Source of the DNA: Aquipseudomonas guryensis
GTDB lineage: Bacteria > Pseudomonadota > Gammaproteobacteria > Pseudomonadales > Pseudomonadaceae
Assembly: GCF_014164785.1 (NCBI RefSeq)
Contig: NZ_JACJFN010000001.1
Coordinates: forward strand, 558,001 to 622,000
DNA: 64,000 nt
Direction: 5' to 3'
Each line of letters opens with the position of its first letter. Position 1 is the stretch's first letter. This document shows positions 54,956 to 63,274 of the stretch, in pieces. The notes beneath the pieces are model-generated. The model was given only the letters and a program-made list of their open reading frames with translations. It had not been told where the DNA came from and searched no databases. The position numbers and the translations under genes were made by a program.

Positions 54956-55896
54956 GCGAGCAACCGGCAGCCCACTGGGCCGGCCAGCGCGAGCGCGGCA
55001 GCTACGCGCTGATGAAGCTCACCGCGGTGCTGGCACGCCTTCTCGGCCGGCGCCTGATCAGCCCGCTGATCTACGCCATCGTCCTGTACTTCTTCGTCTT
55101 CGGTGCCCAGGCGCGGCGCAGCATCTGGCAGTACCAGGCCAATCTCGCCACCTGGAGCGGCCGCAACGAGCTGCGCCCGACCTGGCGCCAGGTGTTCCGC
55201 CAGTTCATGAGCTTCGCCGACACCCTGCTCGACAAGCTCGACGTGTGGAACGGCAAGCTCGGCCTGGAGCAGATCACCCTGGTCGACCCGCACGACCTGC
55301 GCGGCCAGCTGCATCGCCAGGAACGCGGGCAGATGCTGGTCGGCGCGCACTTGGGCAACCTCGAGGTCTGTCGCGCCCTGGCCGAACTCGGCGAGCACGT
55401 AACGATGAACGTGCTGGTGCACACCAAGCACGCCGAACAGTTCAACCGCCTGCTCGGCGAGGCCGGCGCCAGTCATCTGCGCCTGATCCAGGTCAGCGAA
55501 CTGGACCCGGCGATCATGCTGCAATTGTCCGAACGCCTGGAGCGCGGCGAGTGGCTGGCCATCGCCGGCGACCGCGTGCCGCTGCACGGCGGGCGCAATG
55601 TCAGCGTGGACTTCCTCGGCCAGCCCGCCGCCTTCCCGCAAGGACCGTGGCTGCTGGCCGGGCTGCTGCACTGCTCGGTCAACCTGCTCAACTGCCTGAA
55701 GATCGACGGCCGTTACCAGGTGATCATCGAGCCGTTTGCCGAGCGCATCGAGTGGAAGCGCAGCGAGCGCGAGGCGGTGATCCGCCAATGGGTACAACGC
55801 TATGCCGAGCGCCTGGGCCAACGCTGCCTGGACGCGCCGTTGCAATGGTTCAACTTCTATCCGTTCTGGAATGCACATGACGACACATCAGCCTGA
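54952..55896 (+). CDS. LpxL/HtrB-like lipid acyltransferase (APE cluster)
   Basis: A 314-residue membrane-anchored acyltransferase (LPLAT/LpxL family): LISPLIYAIVLYFFVFGAQARR, then GAHLGNLEVCRAL (HX4(D/E) catalytic motif), IAGDRVPLHGGRNVSVDFLGQPAAFPQGPWLLA and QWFNFYPFW at the C-terminus. With the preceding GT2 it equals the two halves of ApeJ, here encoded by separate overlapping genes (ATGA). It may attach the aryl-polyene acyl chain to the lipid anchor. Confidence 0.9.
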   Translation: MSEQPAAHWAGQRERGSYALMKLTAVLARLLGRRLISPLIYAIVLYFFVFGAQARRSIWQYQANLATWSGRNELRPTWRQVFRQFMSFADTLLDKLDVWNGKLGLEQITLVDPHDLRGQLHRQERGQMLVGAHLGNLEVCRALAELGEHVTMNVLVHTKHAEQFNRLLGEAGASHLRLIQVSELDPAIMLQLSERLERGEWLAIAGDRVPLHGGRNVSVDFLGQPAAFPQGPWLLAGLLHCSVNLLNCLKIDGRYQVIIEPFAERIEWKRSEREAVIRQWVQRYAERLGQRCLDAPLQWFNFYPFWNAHDDTSA

Positions 55897-57418
55897 CCCG
55901 GTGATCTTTGGCGAAGCCCACCTGTCCATCGAGCAGGTCGTGGCCCTGTCCCAGCGCCAGGCCCGCGCGCAGCTGCAGAACGACGCCGCCTACCGCGAGA
56001 AGATCGCCAAGGGCGCGCGCTTCCTCGACACCCTGCTGGACAAGGAAGGCGTGATCTACGGCGTCACCACCGGCTACGGTGACTCCTGCGTGGTGGCCGT
56101 GCCGCTGCACCAGGTCGAGGCGCTGCCCAAGCACCTGTTCACCTTCCACGGCTGCGGCCTGGGCAAGCTGCTCGACCCGGCCAGCACCCGCGCCGTGCTC
56201 GCCGCGCGCCTGCAGTCGCTGTGCTACGGCATCTCCGGGGTGCGCGTGGAGCTGCTGGAGCGCCTGCAGGCGTTCCTCGATCACGATGTGCTGCCGCTGA
56301 TCCCGGAAGAAGGTTCGGTCGGCGCCAGCGGCGACCTCACACCGCTGTCCTACGTCGCCGCCACCCTCAGCGGTGAACGCGAGGTGCTGTACCAGGGTGA
56401 ACGGCGCAGCGCCGCCGAAGTACACAACGAACTGGGCTGGACGCCGCTGACCCTGCGCCCCAAGGAAGCCCTGGCGCTGATGAACGGCACCGCGGTGATG
56501 ACCGCCCTGGCCTGCCTGGCGTTCTCCCGCGCCGACTACCTGCTCAAGCTGGCCACCCGCATCACCGCGCTCAACGTGGTGGCGCTGGAGGGCAACCCGG
56601 AACACTTCGACGAGCGCCTGTTCGCCGCCAAGCCGCACCCGGGGCAGATGCAGGTCGCCGCCTGGCTGCGCCAGGACCTGGCCATCGACGCGCCGACCGC
56701 GCCGCTGCACCGCCTGCAGGATCGCTACTCGCTGCGCTGCGCGCCGCATGTGCTCGGTGTGCTGGCCGACAGCCTGGGCCTGCTGCGGCAGTTCATCGAA
56801 ACCGAGCTGAACAGCGCCAACGACAACCCGCTGATCGACGCCGAGGCCGAGCGCGTGCTGCACGGCGGGCACTTCTACGGCGGGCATATCGCCTTCGCCA
56901 TGGACAGCCTGAAAAACCTGGTCGGCAACGTCGCCGACCTGCTCGACCGCCAGCTCGCCCTGCTGGTCGACGTGCGCTACAACCACGGCCTGCCGAGCAA
57001 CCTGTCCGGCGCGCCGAGCGTCACCGCGATGATCAACCATGGCTTCAAGGCCGTGCAGATCGGCACCAGCGCCTGGACCGCCGAAGCGCTGAAAAACACC
57101 ATGCCGGCTAGCGTGTTCTCGCGTTCCACCGAATGCCACAACCAGGACAAAGTGAGCATGGGCACCATCGCCGCGCGCGACGCCCTGCGCAGCCTGGAGC
57201 TGACCGAACAGGTCGCCGCCGCCACCCTGCTGGCCGCCAATCAGGGCGTCTGGCTGCGTCAGCGCGACGGCAAGATCGATATCCCGCCCCCCGTTGCCGC
57301 CATGCGCGAGCAGCTGGCCGCCGACTTCCACCCGGTAATCGAGGACCGCGCCCTGGAAGGCGAACTGCGCCTGTGCCTGCAGCGCATCCGCGCCCAGCAC
57401 TGGAGGCTGTATGCGTAA
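55877..57418 (+). CDS. MIO-type aromatic amino acid ammonia-lyase (APE cluster)
   Basis: A 513-residue enzyme of the HAL/TAL/PAL family. The MIO-forming triad is Ala150-Ser151-Gly152 in SVGASGDLTPLSY; also VTTGYGDS (catalytic Tyr loop), ELNSANDNPLID and SRSTECHNQDKVSMGT. The residue pair aligned with the selectivity switch (His-Leu in tyrosine lyases, Phe-Leu in phenylalanine lyases, Ser-His in histidine lyases) is Phe90-His91. Expected role: supply of an aryl-propenoate starter for the ligase. No hut genes are nearby. Two ATGs lie 6 bp apart; 55877 has GGA at better spacing. It overlaps the acyltransferase gene by 20 bp and is followed by a REPIN. Confidence 0.92.
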   Translation: MTTHQPDPVIFGEAHLSIEQVVALSQRQARAQLQNDAAYREKIAKGARFLDTLLDKEGVIYGVTTGYGDSCVVAVPLHQVEALPKHLFTFHGCGLGKLLDPASTRAVLAARLQSLCYGISGVRVELLERLQAFLDHDVLPLIPEEGSVGASGDLTPLSYVAATLSGEREVLYQGERRSAAEVHNELGWTPLTLRPKEALALMNGTAVMTALACLAFSRADYLLKLATRITALNVVALEGNPEHFDERLFAAKPHPGQMQVAAWLRQDLAIDAPTAPLHRLQDRYSLRCAPHVLGVLADSLGLLRQFIETELNSANDNPLIDAEAERVLHGGHFYGGHIAFAMDSLKNLVGNVADLLDRQLALLVDVRYNHGLPSNLSGAPSVTAMINHGFKAVQIGTSAWTAEALKNTMPASVFSRSTECHNQDKVSMGTIAARDALRSLELTEQVAAATLLAANQGVWLRQRDGKIDIPPPVAAMREQLAADFHPVIEDRALEGELRLCLQRIRAQHWRLYA

Positions 57419-57434
57419 GCCGCGACTTGTCTGT

Positions 57435-57498
57435 GTAGGAGCCAGCTTGCTGGCGATGCCCTTGTGCCAGCCCGGATCGCCAGCAAGCTGGCTCCTAC
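57435..57498. repeat. REPIN-type inverted repeat, copy 3
   Basis: Arms GTAGGAGCCAGCTTGCTGGC and GCCAGCAAGCTGGCTCCTAC, the cleanest copy of the family at 6511 and 24044. It is inserted in the only notable gap of the APE operon (57419-57528). Confidence 0.92.
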
Positions 57499-57528
57499 AA
57501 CAGCGCAGTGCGCCTGGAGTCACTGCCC

Positions 57529-57954
57529 ATGCGTAAGGAAGGCGTACTGCAGGCCCAAGTCGAACTGGCCGTGCCGTTCTTCGACGTCGACATGCTGGAA
57601 GTGGTCTGGCATGGCCACTACGTCAAGTACTTCGAGGAAGCGCGCTGCGCCCTGCTCGACAAGCTCGGCCACAACTACCGGCAGATGCGTGAAGCTGGCT
57701 ACGCCTGGCCGGTGATCGACCTGCAGCTGCGTTACATCCGCGGCGCCCAGTTCGGCCAGAAGATCATCGTGCGCGCCGACCTGGTCGAGTGGGAGAACCG
57801 TCTGAAGATCAATTATCTGATCACCGACGCCGCCACGGGTGAGCGCATGACCCGTGGCAGTAGCGTGCAGGTGGCGGTGGAGATCGCTACGCGGGAGATG
57901 CTGCTGGCCTCACCCAAGGCGTTCACCGACGCCGTCGCCAGGATCCTCGGATGA
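57529..57954 (+). CDS. apeK: 4HBT-like thioesterase (APE cluster)
   Basis: A 141-residue hot-dog thioesterase of the YbgC/4-hydroxybenzoyl-CoA group: VELAVPFFDVDMLEVVWHGHYVKYFEEARCALLDKLG, with FDVDMLEVVWHGHY as the catalytic D...W-H-x-Y motif, then DLQLRYIRGAQFGQKI. It may edit or release aryl or polyene thioesters. The start is the ATG at 57529 with GGAG 10 bases before; a GTG 7 codons upstream is possible. Its stop overlaps the LolA-like gene as ATGA. Confidence 0.88.
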   Translation: MRKEGVLQAQVELAVPFFDVDMLEVVWHGHYVKYFEEARCALLDKLGHNYRQMREAGYAWPVIDLQLRYIRGAQFGQKIIVRADLVEWENRLKINYLITDAATGERMTRGSSVQVAVEIATREMLLASPKAFTDAVARILG

Positions 57955-58547
57955 AACTGCGCCGCTGCCTAGGCCTGCTGCTACTCGTGCTGATGCCGAC
58001 CGCGCAGGCCTTCGACCTCGACCAGCTCGGCGCGCAACTGGCCAAGCCGGCCGTGGTGCGCGGCCCGTTCATCCAGGAAAAGCACCTGCGCGCCTTGCCC
58101 CAGCCGCTAACCAGTCAGGGCGAGTTCGTTCTCAGCCGCGACGCCGGCCTGCTCTGGCAGCTGCGCAGCCCGCTGACCCAGGACTACCGCATCGACGCCG
58201 CCGGCATTGCCCGCCGCACACCACAAGGCTGGCAACTGCAGCCCGGCCAGGACGTCGCCGCCCAGCAGAGCCGGCTGTTCCTCGCCGTACTCAAGGGCGA
58301 CCACTCGGGCCTGGCGCGCGACTTCGAGCTGCAACTGAGCGGCAGCAGCGCGGCCTGGCAACTGACCCTGATCCCGCACTCGCTGCTGCTCAAGCAGATC
58401 TTCAGCAGCATCCGCATCGACGGCGGCGCCCTGGTCGAGCGCATCGAACTGCACGAGACCCAGGGCGACCGCACGCTCATGCGCATGCCGCAGAGCCAGG
58501 CGGGCGATGCCCTCAGCGCGCAGGAGCGAGCCGCCTTTGCCCGCTAA
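57951..58547 (+). CDS. apeL: LolA-like periplasmic carrier (APE cluster)
   Basis: A 198-residue exported protein: signal peptide (LRRCLGLLLLVLMPTAQAF), then a LolA-type half-barrel (FDLDQLGAQLAKPAVVRGPFIQEKHLRALPQPLTSQGEFVLSRDAGLLWQL, QDYRIDAAGIARRT). It should carry the aryl-polyene lipid across the periplasm after MMPL export. It overlaps the thioesterase stop (ATGA) and the exporter start. Confidence 0.9.
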   Translation: MKLRRCLGLLLLVLMPTAQAFDLDQLGAQLAKPAVVRGPFIQEKHLRALPQPLTSQGEFVLSRDAGLLWQLRSPLTQDYRIDAAGIARRTPQGWQLQPGQDVAAQQSRLFLAVLKGDHSGLARDFELQLSGSSAAWQLTLIPHSLLLKQIFSSIRIDGGALVERIELHETQGDRTLMRMPQSQAGDALSAQERAAFAR

Positions 58548-60879
58548 GCCCTTCGCCGCCCAGCGCAGCCTGCCGCGCCTGTTCAGCATCGCCCTGCTGG
58601 CGCTGCTGGCCCTGGCCGCCTGGCAGTGGCGCAACGGCCCGCCAGTGGCGGCGAGCATGCTCGCCCTGCTGCCCAAGGGCGCCGGTGACGAGCTGGTGCA
58701 GCAGGCCGAGCAGCGCATGCAGGAGCCGCTGAATCGCGATCTGCTGGTGCTGGTCGGCCATCCGCAGCGCCAGCAGGCGATAGCCCTGGTGCAGCGGCTC
58801 GGCCTGCAGTGGCAGGCCAGCCAGCGCTTCGAGCGGGTGCAGTGGAGCCTGGACAGCGACCTGGCCGTGCTGCGTCAGCAACTGCGCGGTAACCGCCTGG
58901 CCCTGCTGCCGGCGGCGGATCGCCAGTTGCTGATCAAGCAGCCGGAGATCTTTATCCAGCAGCGCAGCGCCCAATTGTTCGACACCTTCGCCGGCTTCAG
59001 CCTGCTGCCGCCGGAGCAGGACTGGCTCGGTCTCGGCACTCGCGCCCAACAGGCGCTGAACCCCAACAGCCGGATTCAGGCCGACCTCGGCAGCGGTGCC
59101 CTGCTGCTGGAAGAACCGGGCATGACCTGGGCCCTGCTGCGCGTACGCACCCTCGGTAGCGCCTTCGACATGCAGGCACCGCCGGCGATTGCCACCAGCG
59201 TGGCGGCGGCACGCGCCGAGGTGACGGCTGCCGGGGGCCAGCTGCTGGCCGCTGGCGGTGTGCTGTATGCCGCCGCCGGCCAGGCCAAGGCCACCCGCGA
59301 AGTCAGCTGGATCGGCAGCATCGCCATCCTCGGCACCCTGCTGCTCTTGCTGCTGGCCTTCCGCCGCCCGCGCGTGCTGGTCAGCCTGCTGCCCATAGGC
59401 ATCGCGCTAATTGCCGGCTGCACCGCCTGCGTGCTGGTGTTCGGCCAGATCAACGTGCTGACCCTGGTGCTCGGCGCCAGCCTGATCGGCGTGGCCGCCG
59501 ACTACCCGCAGCACTACCTGAGCAAGAGCTGGGGCAGTTCCGAGTGGACCAGCTGGGGCGCCCTGCGCGCCACCCTGCCGGGGCTGACCCTGAGCCTGGG
59601 CACCAACCTGGTCGGCTACCTGGCGCTGGCCTTCACCCCCTTCCCGGCGCTGACCCAGATCGCCCTGTTCTCCGCCGCCGGGCTGATCGGCGCCTACCTC
59701 TGCTCGGTGTGCCTGCTGCCGGCCTGGCTGAATGGCCTGCGCCTGCGTCCGCCGCCCAGCCTGCTCGGTTTCAGCAGCGCCCTGCTGATCCTGCGCGCGC
59801 GCCTGCTGGGCCGTGTCGGCAGCCTGCCGCTGCTGGCCCTGTTGCTGCTGTTCTGCGCCGGCGGCCTGTGGCAGCTGCACACGCAGAACGATATCCGCCA
59901 GTGGCTGGGTCAGGAGCCGCAACTGCTCGCCGAGGCCAAGCGCATTGCCGAGCTGACCGGGCAGCAGCCCACCAGCCAGTTCTTTCTGGTCCGCGCCCGC
60001 GACGAGGCGCAGCTGCTCGAACGCCAGGCCGCCCTCGCCCAGCGCCTCGACCAGACCGTGGCCGCCGGCCAGTTGCGCGGTTACCGCGCGCTCAGCCAGC
60101 TGGTCGCCGCCGACAGCCAGCACCAGCCGCTGCGCGACGCCCTGCAACGCCTGCCACAGCACTGGCAGCCGCTGCTGGCCATGGGCATTCCAGCCGCCGC
60201 GCTGCAGGCCGAGCTGAACCAATTGACCAACGCCCCACAACCGAGCCTCGAGCAGGCCCTGGCCGGCCCGCTGGGCGAAGCCTGGCGGCCGCTGTGGCTG
60301 GGCAGCCATGCCGAAGGCGTGGCCGGTCTGGTCAGCCTGCAGGGCCAGGCCGACAGCGCCCTGCTGCACAGCCTTGGCGCAGACCTGCCCGGCGTGCAGC
60401 TGGTCGACCGCCTCGGCGAGCTGAACGGCTTGTTCAGTGCCACCCAGCTCAGCGCCGCGCAACTCAAGCTGGTCGCCAGCGCCGCCATTCTCTTGCTGCT
60501 GTGCATCCCCTTCGGCCTGGCCGGCGCCCTGCGCGTGGTCTGCCTGCCGCTGCTGGCGGCCCTCGCCGCCCTGGCCGGGCTTGGCTGGCTGGGCCAGCCG
60601 CTGACCCTGTTCAGCCTGTTCGGCCTGTTGCTGATCACCGCCATCGGCGTCGACTACGCCATCCTGATGCGCGAGAACATCGGCGGCGCCGCCGTCAGCC
60701 TGCTCGGCACCCTGCTCTCGGCGCTGACCAGCTGGCTGTCATTCGGCCTGCTGCTGATCAGCGACACCCCGGCCATTGCCAACTTCGGCCTGGCGATCAG
60801 CCTCGGCCTGCTGTTCTGCTTCATCCTCGCGCCTTGGGCCGGCACCCGTGAGCCCCAGGCCAAGGCGGTGCCGGCATGA
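58537..60879 (+). CDS. apeM: MMPL/RND-type lipid exporter (APE cluster)
   Basis: A protein of about 780 residues with two repeats of one periplasmic loop plus about five to six membrane helices: helix 1 near the N-terminus, helices 265-430 (GSIAILGTLLLLLLAF, LVLGASLIGVAADYPQHYL with the proton-relay Asp) and 645-775 (LLLITAIGVDYAILMRENIGG, again with Asp-Tyr). This is the MMPL exporter of APE clusters, moving the product to the LolA-like carrier. The start is uncertain: TTG at 58537 overlaps the preceding stop with GGAG 10 bases upstream, while an ATG at 58507 would overlap by 41 bp. Confidence 0.88.
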   Translation: MPAKPFAAQRSLPRLFSIALLALLALAAWQWRNGPPVAASMLALLPKGAGDELVQQAEQRMQEPLNRDLLVLVGHPQRQQAIALVQRLGLQWQASQRFERVQWSLDSDLAVLRQQLRGNRLALLPAADRQLLIKQPEIFIQQRSAQLFDTFAGFSLLPPEQDWLGLGTRAQQALNPNSRIQADLGSGALLLEEPGMTWALLRVRTLGSAFDMQAPPAIATSVAAARAEVTAAGGQLLAAGGVLYAAAGQAKATREVSWIGSIAILGTLLLLLLAFRRPRVLVSLLPIGIALIAGCTACVLVFGQINVLTLVLGASLIGVAADYPQHYLSKSWGSSEWTSWGALRATLPGLTLSLGTNLVGYLALAFTPFPALTQIALFSAAGLIGAYLCSVCLLPAWLNGLRLRPPPSLLGFSSALLILRARLLGRVGSLPLLALLLLFCAGGLWQLHTQNDIRQWLGQEPQLLAEAKRIAELTGQQPTSQFFLVRARDEAQLLERQAALAQRLDQTVAAGQLRGYRALSQLVAADSQHQPLRDALQRLPQHWQPLLAMGIPAAALQAELNQLTNAPQPSLEQALAGPLGEAWRPLWLGSHAEGVAGLVSLQGQADSALLHSLGADLPGVQLVDRLGELNGLFSATQLSAAQLKLVASAAILLLLCIPFGLAGALRVVCLPLLAALAALAGLGWLGQPLTLFSLFGLLLITAIGVDYAILMRENIGGAAVSLLGTLLSALTSWLSFGLLLISDTPAIANFGLAISLGLLFCFILAPWAGTREPQAKAVPA

Positions 60880-62033
60880 GCATCGCGCTGTTCTGGCTCG
60901 GCCTGCTGGGCCTGTTCGCCGCCGCCACCTGGCTGGGCAGCCGCCTGCGCCTGATCCCGATTGTCAGCCAGCTGCTGCTGGCCACCCTCGGCCTGCCGCT
61001 GCTGATGCTGTGGAGCGCGCCCCTGGGTTTCGGCGCCAGCGAGCTGCTCGCCGCCGACTGGCTCAAGCCGCTGTACGGCGTGGCCTTCACCCTGCTGCTG
61101 GGGCATATCCTCAGCGATGTGATCGACCTCGACCTGCAGGCCGACAGCGTGAAGATCGCCCTGCCGAGCTTCTTCCTGCCGTTCTTCTGCGGCCTGGCCT
61201 GTGCGCTGTGGCTGCTGCCGGCGCAGAGCCTGCTGGGCAGCATCGCCGTCGGCCTGCTGTTCGCCCTCACAGCCATCCCGGTGCTGTTCCTCTACCTGCA
61301 GCACCTGGGCTACCCCGCCCCACGCATCCGCCAGTTGCTGCAGGCGGCGATCCTCATGGACCTGCTGTGCTGGCTGATCTTCGGCCTGGCCCAGGGCAGC
61401 AGCCAGCCGGCCACCCTGCTCTGGCCGCTGCTGGCCGCCAGCCTGCCGCTGCTGTTCAAGCTGCTGCCGTGCCGTTCGGCACGCTTCAACGGCCTGTGTT
61501 TCCTGGTGCTGCTGCTGGTCATGCAGCAGCTCAAACTGAATGCCCTGGTGTTCGGTATCGCCTACCTGCTGTGCAGCGCCGCGCTGCGTGTACCGCTGCG
61601 CCTGCCGCTGCCGAACAGCGTGTTCGCCGCCCTGCAGACCTGGCTGGCGGTGCCGCTGATCCTCGCTTACGGCCTGCTGCAGATCGACTGGCAGAATGCC
61701 TGGCTGGGCTATTCCTGGCTGCAGTTCGGCGCGCTGTTGCTGCTGCCGATCGCCAGCAAGCTGCTGGGCAACTGGCTGGGCCTGAGCTGGGCAGCCGGAC
61801 GCCTGGCACCGAGCCCCGGGCATTGGCGTGAGAGCGTGCTGCTGAACACCCGCGGCCTGACCGAAATCGTTTTCCTCAACCTGCTGCTGCATCAGCAGGT
61901 GATCAGCACCCAGCTGTACTTTGCCCTGATGCTGATGGGCCTGATCTCCACCTTGCTGCCGGCCTTCACCGGCGCCTACCCTCGTCCTGCCACCACGACC
62001 CATGAGGCAAGAAGCCACTATGAACACTCCTGA
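60876..62033 (+). CDS. CPA2-like antiporter/membrane protein within the APE cluster
   Basis: A 385-residue protein with about 11-12 hydrophobic helices. It resembles the membrane half of CPA2 cation:proton antiporters: LYGVAFTLLLGHILSDVIDLDLQ in the first third, and SVLLNTRGLTEIVFLNLLLHQQVIS (NTRGL-E-V motif) before the last helices. There is no TrkA/RCK domain at the end. Its stop codon lies 12 bases past the start of the next gene. It has no equivalent in the ape gene lists I know; it may balance protons used by the MMPL exporter or act on another substrate. Confidence 0.75.
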   Translation: MSIALFWLGLLGLFAAATWLGSRLRLIPIVSQLLLATLGLPLLMLWSAPLGFGASELLAADWLKPLYGVAFTLLLGHILSDVIDLDLQADSVKIALPSFFLPFFCGLACALWLLPAQSLLGSIAVGLLFALTAIPVLFLYLQHLGYPAPRIRQLLQAAILMDLLCWLIFGLAQGSSQPATLLWPLLAASLPLLFKLLPCRSARFNGLCFLVLLLVMQQLKLNALVFGIAYLLCSAALRVPLRLPLPNSVFAALQTWLAVPLILAYGLLQIDWQNAWLGYSWLQFGALLLLPIASKLLGNWLGLSWAAGRLAPSPGHWRESVLLNTRGLTEIVFLNLLLHQQVISTQLYFALMLMGLISTLLPAFTGAYPRPATTTHEARSHYEHS

Positions 62034-63267
62034 ACTCGAACAACGCCAGGTCGTGGTGATCGGCGCCGGCCCCTCCGGTGCCATCGCCGCCGCCCTGCTC
62101 AAGCGCAACGGCCACGATGTACTGGTGCTGGAGCGCCAGCGCTTCCCGCGTTTCTCCATCGGCGAGAGCCTGCTGTCGCACTGCCTGGACTTCGTCGAGG
62201 AAGCCGGGATGCTCGATGCGGTGCAGGCCGCAGGCTTCCAGACCAAGCACGGTGCGGCCTTCGCCTGGGGCGAGCGCTACACCGAGTTCGACTTCCGCGA
62301 CAAGTTCACTGAAGGCAAAGGCTCCACCTACCAGGTGCTGCGCGCCAGCTTCGACAAGGTGCTGGCCGATGACGCCGAGCGCCAGGGCGTGGAGATCCGC
62401 TACGAGGAAGAGATCACTGCCGTCGACTTCGGCGGCGCCTGCCCGCGCCTGACCGTGCGGCGCCTGGCCGATGGTGTCGAGTATCAGGTCGAGTGCGCCT
62501 TCGTCCTCGATGGCAGCGGCTACGGCCGTGTGCTGCCGCGCCTGCTCGACCTCGACACCCCGTCCAGCATGCCGATGCGCCGCGCGCTGTTCACCCATGT
62601 CGAGGACCGCATCGCCGCCGACGCCGGCTTCGACCGCGAGAAGATCCTCATCACCACCCACCCGACCCTGCGCGACGTGTGGTTCTGGACCATCCCGTTC
62701 AGCAACGGCCGCTGCTCGCTGGGCGTGGTCGCCGAAGCCGGGCGCTACGAGGGTTATCCCGAAGACATGGAGGCCTGCCTGCGCCAGTTCGTCGCGGAAA
62801 CCCCATCGCTCGGCAACGTCCTGCAAAACGCCGTGTGGGATACCCCGGTGCGCGAGCTGAAAGGCTACTCGGCCAACGTCAAGAGCCTGCACGGCCCCGG
62901 CTTCGCCCTGCTGGGCAACGCCGCCGAGTTCCTCGACCCGGTGTTCAGCTCCGGGGTGACCATCGCCATGCGCTCGGCGAGCATGGCCGCCGGCCTGCTG
63001 CATCGCCAGCTGAGCGGCGAGGCGGTGGACTGGGAGCAGGACTTCGCCATCCCGCTGAAACGCGGCGTCGACACCTTCCGCGCCTACGTCGAGGGCTGGT
63101 ACGACGGCAGCTTCCAGGACGTGATCTATTACGAGAAGGCCCAGCCGGAAATCCGCCGGATGATCTGCTCGATCCTCGCCGGCTACGCCTGGGACCTGAA
63201 CAACCCCTATGTCGCCGAGCCCAAGCGCCGCCTCGGCGTGCTCGCCGAAATCTGTGCGATGAACTGA
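62020..63267 (+). CDS. Flavin-dependent halogenase-like oxidoreductase (APE cluster)
   Basis: A 415-residue FAD protein: VVVIGAGPSGAIAAALLKRNGHDVLVLERQRFPRFSIGESLL (Rossmann plus family signature), GFQTKHGAAFAWG with Lys76 at the position of the catalytic lysine of halogenases, WFWTIPF at 221-226 matching the WxWxIP motif that keeps the flavin from acting as monooxygenase, and GNAAEFLDPVFSSGVTIAM. It may halogenate the aryl head or a carrier-bound intermediate, or be a related non-halogenating oxidase. The start at 62020 (MNTPELEQR) has a GGCAAGAAG site; it overlaps the antiporter-like gene by 14 bp. Confidence 0.85.
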   Translation: MNTPELEQRQVVVIGAGPSGAIAAALLKRNGHDVLVLERQRFPRFSIGESLLSHCLDFVEEAGMLDAVQAAGFQTKHGAAFAWGERYTEFDFRDKFTEGKGSTYQVLRASFDKVLADDAERQGVEIRYEEEITAVDFGGACPRLTVRRLADGVEYQVECAFVLDGSGYGRVLPRLLDLDTPSSMPMRRALFTHVEDRIAADAGFDREKILITTHPTLRDVWFWTIPFSNGRCSLGVVAEAGRYEGYPEDMEACLRQFVAETPSLGNVLQNAVWDTPVRELKGYSANVKSLHGPGFALLGNAAEFLDPVFSSGVTIAMRSASMAAGLLHRQLSGEAVDWEQDFAIPLKRGVDTFRAYVEGWYDGSFQDVIYYEKAQPEIRRMICSILAGYAWDLNNPYVAEPKRRLGVLAEICAMN

Positions 63268-63274
63268 GTCGGAC

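Noticed and set aside
55877..57418. Histidine ammonia-lyase of histidine catabolism
   Set aside because: No hutU, hutI or hutC genes are adjacent, the gene lies in an overlapping pigment operon, and the selectivity pair is not Ser-His.
55850..57523. 557-codon minus-strand frame opposite the ammonia-lyase gene
   Set aside because: Shadow of the lyase gene; it also runs through the REPIN at 57435-57498.
60654..62246. 530-codon minus-strand frame across three plus-strand genes
   Set aside because: It spans the end of the exporter, the whole antiporter-like gene and the start of the halogenase-like gene; all three are supported by motifs and overlaps.
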